Shown one piece after another: positions 50,827-53,945 of a stretch of 53,945 nucleotides of DNA; within the stretch, counting starts at the first letter, position 1; every line of letters starts with the position of its first letter. This stretch comes from Gallionellales bacterium GWA2_60_142. GTDB taxonomy: Bacteria; Pseudomonadota; Gammaproteobacteria; Burkholderiales; Gallionellaceae. The stretch spans positions 43,677-97,621 of the forward strand of contig MGWR01000025.1 of assembly GCA_001801085.1 (NCBI GenBank), written 5' to 3'. The notes under the pieces are model-generated. The model was not told the origin of the DNA. It saw nothing but the letters and a program-made list of their open reading frames with translations, and searched no databases. The position numbers and the translations under genes were made by a program.

Positions 50827-51125
50827 GACTGGTTATCTCTTTGGCCGTTAGGCTCAACCCTTATAAACTGTACTTGTCCGCTTGTCGGCAACTGCATATG
50901 CAACTGCCGCTCCGCGATCTTCTCTACCCGCCCCGGCGTCGCCAGCGTGCCCAGTTCCAGTTGCAACTGGCCCCACTCGATTTCCATCTGCTGCGCGTAT
51001 TCTTTTTGCTTTTGCAGTTCGATGTACATCTTGCGCGCCTTGTGCTGCGAGGTGACCACGCTCAGCGCGCACATCACCACCGCCATCAGCAGCAGCACAT
51101 TCAGCCCGTTGCCGCTAGGCGACAT
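50823..51125 (-). CDS. ftsL: cell division protein FtsL
   Basis: FtsL is a small bitopic protein that forms a coiled coil with FtsB in the divisome. The 100-residue product has one membrane segment ([20 protein letters not shown], about 6-25) followed by a heptad-rich stretch ([20 protein letters not shown]). The ATG at 51125 gives the usual length and overlaps rsmH by 11 bases; a longer frame inside rsmH has no FtsL features. Confidence 0.9.
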   Translation of the reverse strand: MSPSGNGLNVLLLMAVVMCALSVVTSQHKARKMYIELQKQKEYAQQMEIEWGQLQLELGTLATPGRVEKIAERQLHMQLPTSGQVQFIRVEPNGQRDNQS

Positions 51126-52086
51126 CGCTACGCTCCGCAATCCGCAACACCGCGCTGCGCGAGCGCGGATTGGCCGAAACTTCCGCCGCCGATGCACGCA
51201 CCGCCTTGCCGACCAGACGCATCCTGCCCGGCGGCACTTCGCTCGCGCGGATAGGTACATTGCGCGGCAGCTTGTCGCCCTCCGCCATGTCGCGCATGAA
51301 ATGCTTCACGATGCGATCTTCCAGCGAATGGAAACTGATTACCGCCAGACGTCCGCCCGGCTTCAGGTGCGTCACGCACTCTGGAAGGATCCCCGCAAGC
51401 TCTTCGAGCTCCCGGTTGAGATAAATCCGTATAGCCTGAAAGGTGCGCGTTGCCGGATTCTGCCCAGCTTCACGGGTACGTACCGTTTTACCAACCAGCT
51501 CGACGAGTTGCCGCGTGGTCTCGATAGGCGCAACTGCGCGCGCCGCAACAACCGCCCTTGCAATCTGCTTAGCAAACCGTTCTTCGCCGTATTCACGTAT
51601 CACCTCCCCGAGCAAACCCTCATCCACCGATGCCAGCCACTCCGCCGCGGTCATCCCGCTGCTGGTGTCCATGCGCATATCCAGCGGCGCGTCGAAGCGA
51701 AAACTGAATCCCCGCGCCGCCTCATCCAACTGCGGCGACGACACCCCCAGATCCAGCAGGACGCCATCCACCTTCTCCACCCCCAGCTCGCGCAACACCT
51801 GCGCCAACTGTTCGAATCCGCTATGAACCAGCGTGAAACGCGCATCGCTCCACTGCCTGCCTGCCGCAATTGCTGCCGGGTCCTTGTCCAGCGCGATCAG
51901 CCTGCCGTTCGGCCCCAGCTTCTGCAAAATCAGCGCGCTATGTCCTCCGCGTCCGAAAGTGCCGTCCACATAGATGCCGTCCGCCTTGATCGCCAGCGCC
52001 TCGACCGCCTCGGACAACAGCACCGTCTCGTGCGTCAGCCCCGAGGCGGCGTTCTTGCTCACCCCGCCGGCATCGCGCTCACTCAC
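51115..52086 (-). CDS. rsmH: 16S rRNA (cytosine-1402-N4)-methyltransferase RsmH
   Basis: RsmH (MraW) methylates N4 of C1402 in 16S rRNA at the P site. The 323-residue protein has [20 protein letters not shown], the SAM site [76 protein letters not shown] and [18 protein letters not shown]. Overlaps mraZ by 4 bases and ftsL by 11. Confidence 0.96.
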   Translation of the reverse strand: MSERDAGGVSKNAASGLTHETVLLSEAVEALAIKADGIYVDGTFGRGGHSALILQKLGPNGRLIALDKDPAAIAAGRQWSDARFTLVHSGFEQLAQVLRELGVEKVDGVLLDLGVSSPQLDEAARGFSFRFDAPLDMRMDTSSGMTAAEWLASVDEGLLGEVIREYGEERFAKQIARAVVAARAVAPIETTRQLVELVGKTVRTREAGQNPATRTFQAIRIYLNRELEELAGILPECVTHLKPGGRLAVISFHSLEDRIVKHFMRDMAEGDKLPRNVPIRASEVPPGRMRLVGKAVRASAAEVSANPRSRSAVLRIAERSDVA

Positions 52087-52529
52087 AAGGAAAAGCCCTC
52101 AAGCTCCGGCGGCAGCTCGCCACCCATCAGCGACAGCGCCGCTTCCTGCTGCGCCTGCCACTTCGCCTCGTCCCACAACTCGAATTTATTGCCCTGACCG
52201 ATCAGCATCGCCAGCTTGTCCAGCCCGGCGTAGCTGCGCAGCGTCGGCGGAATCAACACCCGCCCCGCGCCGTCCATCACCACCTCGGAAGCATTACCGA
52301 CCAGCAAGCGCTGCAAAGCGCGGCTCTTGGGATTGAAAGAGGAAAGCTTGTTCAGCTTCTCAAGGATCGGCCGCCACTCCGGCTCGGGATAGATCAACAG
52401 GCAGCCGTCGGCATCCACGGTCAGCACCAGGCTGCCCGCACAATGCGCAAGCAGCAGGTCGCGATACCTTGCCGGTATCGCGAGCCTGCCCTTGTTATCC
52501 ACGCTTAGTTGTGTCGATCCTTGAAACAT
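52083..52529 (-). CDS. mraZ: transcriptional regulator MraZ
   Basis: MraZ is the AbrB-like regulator that represses the dcw promoter by binding repeated GTGGG boxes. The 148-residue protein has two SpoVT-AbrB-type domains with the DxxxR motifs [17 protein letters not shown] (about 11-27) and [17 protein letters not shown] (about 86-102). The ATG at 52529 gives the family start [11 protein letters not shown]; the frame is open 11 codons further, but that part is the operator itself. First gene of the dcw cluster. Confidence 0.95.
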   Translation of the reverse strand: MFQGSTQLSVDNKGRLAIPARYRDLLLAHCAGSLVLTVDADGCLLIYPEPEWRPILEKLNKLSSFNPKSRALQRLLVGNASEVVMDGAGRVLIPPTLRSYAGLDKLAMLIGQGNKFELWDEAKWQAQQEAALSLMGGELPPELEGFSL

Positions 52530-52537
52530 CACAAATT

Positions 52538-52572
52538 CCCACTCTCGCCCACTTTTCACCACTTAAGCCCAC
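52538..52572 (-). promoter_or_regulatory. MraZ operator: four 10-bp-spaced GTGGG boxes
   Basis: On the minus strand GTGGG occurs at 52568-52572, an imperfect GTGGT at 52558-52562, then GTGGG at 52548-52552 and at 52538-52542. The spacing is exactly 10 bases each time, so all face the same side of the helix. Known MraZ sites are TGGGN direct repeats with 5-base spacers, which this matches. The distal box overlaps the -10 element, in line with autorepression. Confidence 0.85.
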
Positions 52573-52599
52573 TATATTGAAAAAAAACCGGCAGGTCAA
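52571..52599 (-). promoter_or_regulatory. sigma70 promoter of the dcw cluster
   Basis: On the minus strand -35 TTGACC (52594-52599), a 17-base spacer with eight T, and -10 TATAGT (52571-52576). Both hexamers differ from consensus at few positions and the spacing is optimal. The -10 lies 42 bases upstream of the mraZ ATG and overlaps the distal MraZ box. Confidence 0.8.
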
Positions 52600-52870
52600 T
52601 ACGAAAAACGGAATTTTTCTTTACGGGACAAGGAGTTAGCGTACAGAGTTAATGCAAAACAAATGTGCTTAAAAAGCAATGAATTGCACAAATAAGCTAA
52701 AGTGCTTTGTGATGGAGGGCCTAGATATTCCGGTCTATTGTCCCGGTTTGAGGGGTGGGATATGGTGCGCGGGGTTATGAGAAGTGACTTTAAGTTGCAG
52801 GTGCAAATTTTCAGAAGTGGTGGCACGGTCGCCCCCACACAAACTAATCTACTAAGTTCATCAGACCTAA
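52600..52870. other. AT-rich intergenic region between mraZ and the terminal gene
   Basis: With the promoter it forms a 341-base gap without a convincing gene. It is richer in A and T than the dcw side. Short frames exist (for example from 52702) but overlap the next gene's start and have no protein-like features. No clear promoter for the plus-strand gene could be picked. Confidence 0.4.
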
Positions 52871-53833
52871 ATGACAGACTTCCTATCAGAATTAGCAAAT
52901 ACAAACACCGATCTACTTTTTGCAGGCCTGATTTCAGCAATTGTGTCCGCTATGGTTTCTTACTTATTTAAGCGTCGCGAAACCCGACATCAGGCAGAGG
53001 TCGAGTATGAGTACGAACAACGCAAGAAACTACAAGAATTGACAGGCCGCTATCACGGCCGACTCTTAAATGCAGCGAACAGCCTTAATTATCGCATTTG
53101 GAATTTGTACTCAAATCACCAGGAGGGCTGGCATAACGCAAACGGAAATTACGAGCAGGCGGCTTATTATTTTCAAAGCACCGCATATCGCCTTATGAAT
53201 TTTTTTGCCCTGATCCGGCTTATTGAACGTGAATCAATTCTTTTGGATGCTCGAATCGCAACGAAAAAAGATTTCGCATTCTTAAACTATGCCGCCGCCT
53301 TCCACTGGGTTATGACAGACGTAGAGCTCTTTAAGGGCCTCAATTTTGATAAGAGCAAACAACAAGACCATTTCTTTTCCGATCACTTTCGGCACTACTG
53401 CGAGCTATTTCTAAAAAACAACGAAAATCTAAGTTATGAGACTTTCAAATCCGACGCATATCTAGACAAGCAATTCTCTGCGGTTCTAGCCTTTATTGAT
53501 GGAGTGTCGCCCAGCGAGGAGAGACTACGTTGGAATCGTATTGTTTGCTTGCACCTTCTTTTAATGGCATTCATCAATACATTCGGATACACGCGCCAAA
53601 AATCGAAAACAAAGCAATTTCTAACGGCGGCCAAAAATTCAACGAATGTGACTTGCCTCAACAACCTCCTTGCCTGGTTACCGCGCCATGATTTGCACCA
53701 CGATCAAAACATCAAAGATATCGTCAAAGCAATTGATAGGATCAATAAAGAAGTAGAATTAGGATTACTTAAAAACAACAGCCAAGAGCAGTTAAAGGAA
53801 AGTATGGTGGGCGCAGCCCACCATACTGTTTGA
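52871..53833 (+). CDS. uncharacterised membrane-anchored protein, AT-rich
   Basis: A 320-residue protein that I do not recognise. One membrane helix lies near the N-terminus (DLLFAGLISAIVSAMVSYLF, about 14-33), followed by a basic stop-transfer (KRRETR) and a charged helix (EVEYEYEQRKKLQELTGRYH) that looks like a short coiled coil; the rest is mostly helical, rich in aromatic residues, and likely cytoplasmic. Base composition is clearly more AT-rich than the dcw genes, suggesting recent acquisition. The last codons (SMVGAAHHTV) are encoded by a hairpin at 53802-53827, so the original C-terminus may have been shorter. Stand-alone; no partner gene visible. Confidence 0.65.
   Translation: MTDFLSELANTNTDLLFAGLISAIVSAMVSYLFKRRETRHQAEVEYEYEQRKKLQELTGRYHGRLLNAANSLNYRIWNLYSNHQEGWHNANGNYEQAAYYFQSTAYRLMNFFALIRLIERESILLDARIATKKDFAFLNYAAAFHWVMTDVELFKGLNFDKSKQQDHFFSDHFRHYCELFLKNNENLSYETFKSDAYLDKQFSAVLAFIDGVSPSEERLRWNRIVCLHLLLMAFINTFGYTRQKSKTKQFLTAAKNSTNVTCLNNLLAWLPRHDLHHDQNIKDIVKAIDRINKEVELGLLKNNSQEQLKESMVGAAHHTV
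53802..53827. repeat. perfect hairpin over the 3' end of the terminal gene
   Basis: AGTATGGTGGGC and GCCCACCATACT pair over about 11-12 bases around a short GCA centre. It includes the last codons of the AT-rich gene; a pyrimidine-rich stretch (TTTTGGTTTTTCTTTCCCC) follows some 17 bases later. Could be a terminator-like stem or the end of an inserted repeat. Confidence 0.6.
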
Positions 53834-53853
53834 AGGTTTTGGTTTTTCTTTCC

Positions 53854-53945
53854 CCTGTGCGCCGCCGAGTAGCGCAGGCTGGTCAGGGGATGTCGGCGAG
53901 GACTGTCTGAGCGCGTAGCGCGAGTTCCGCAGCCGCCTGACCAGT
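53854..53945. repeat. structured repeat-like sequence at the window edge
   Basis: GC-rich sequence with an inverted repeat CTGGTCAGG (53879-53887) / CCTGACCAG (53936-53944) enclosing GCGCGTAGCGCG and other short palindromes. No protein-coding frame is convincing. It resembles a dispersed structured repeat, cut by the window end. Confidence 0.5.

Noticed and set aside
52530-52562. Eleven-codon N-terminal extension of MraZ
   Set aside because: These codons are the GTGGG operator boxes; the family begins with MFQGST.
52702-52971. 89-codon plus-strand frame before the terminal gene
   Set aside because: Overlaps the start of the larger, protein-like gene and has no recognisable features.

Overview
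The window is a stretch of ordinary bacterial chromosome, GC-rich almost throughout, and most likely from a betaproteobacterium of the Nitrosomonadales/Gallionellaceae kind. This rests on the complete dcw cluster layout, the hemC-hemD-hemX-hemY block next to ppc, the rpe-gph-trpE-trpG-trpD arrangement, several -10 boxes reading TAGAAT, and a CbbY-type phosphatase that hints at (but does not prove) Calvin-cycle autotrophy. The taxonomic call is inference from gene content; no search was possible.

Layout. 1-1221 (minus): rpsP-rimM-trmD, with trmD cut by the window edge. 1323-4394: ypjD-like cytochrome-assembly protein diverging from ffh, then a CbbY-like phosphatase and a tRNA-Ala(CGC) with a terminator. 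4471-5857: small accessory patch behind the tRNA (DUF1778/GNAT toxin-antitoxin pair, broken RhuM remnant, small zinc-ribbon protein). 6029-14863 (plus): rpe, a lipoprotein, gph, trpE, an FAD oxidoreductase, trpG, trpD and a RelA-type (p)ppGpp synthetase, all co-directional. 15024-18309: HD-GYP protein and SDR-type epimerase (minus), diverging from a ferredoxin/flavin reductase. 18358-22376 (minus): hemC-hemD-hemX-hemY. 22460-27424 (plus): ppc, mltC, xerD. 27583-33118 (minus): argJ, a cyclic-nucleotide-binding protein, secA and an M23 peptidase, with a DUF721 gene diverging at 33150. 33688-52529 (minus): a small membrane protein, lpxC, and the whole division/cell-wall cluster read as mraZ-rsmH-ftsL-ftsI-murE-murF-mraY-murD-ftsW-murG-murC-murB-ddlB-ftsQ-ftsA-ftsZ-lpxC. 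52871-53945: an AT-rich unknown membrane-anchored protein and a structured repeat at the window edge.

How it works together. The dcw genes make the UDP-MurNAc-pentapeptide and lipid II precursors, supply the septal transpeptidase and flippase-family glycan polymerase, and build the Z ring. Nearly every junction is a start/stop overlap, and a single strong promoter overlapped by four 10-bp MraZ-type repeats sits at its head. The hem block makes uroporphyrinogen III and is followed by two membrane proteins associated with haem synthesis. The trp block makes anthranilate and phosphoribosyl-anthranilate but lacks trpC downstream; a RelA homologue follows instead.

Most notable observations: a RelA that ends right after its zinc-finger region with no ACT/RRM domain; a family of dispersed palindromic (REP/BIME-like) elements, one of which encodes the C-terminal tail of MurF and another of which is flanked by a duplicated copy of the start of the FAD oxidoreductase gene; a textbook MraZ operator/promoter; and an uncharacterised AT-rich membrane protein next to dcw whose coding sequence ends inside a hairpin. 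No CRISPR array, rRNA, complete insertion sequence or clearly new multi-gene system was seen.
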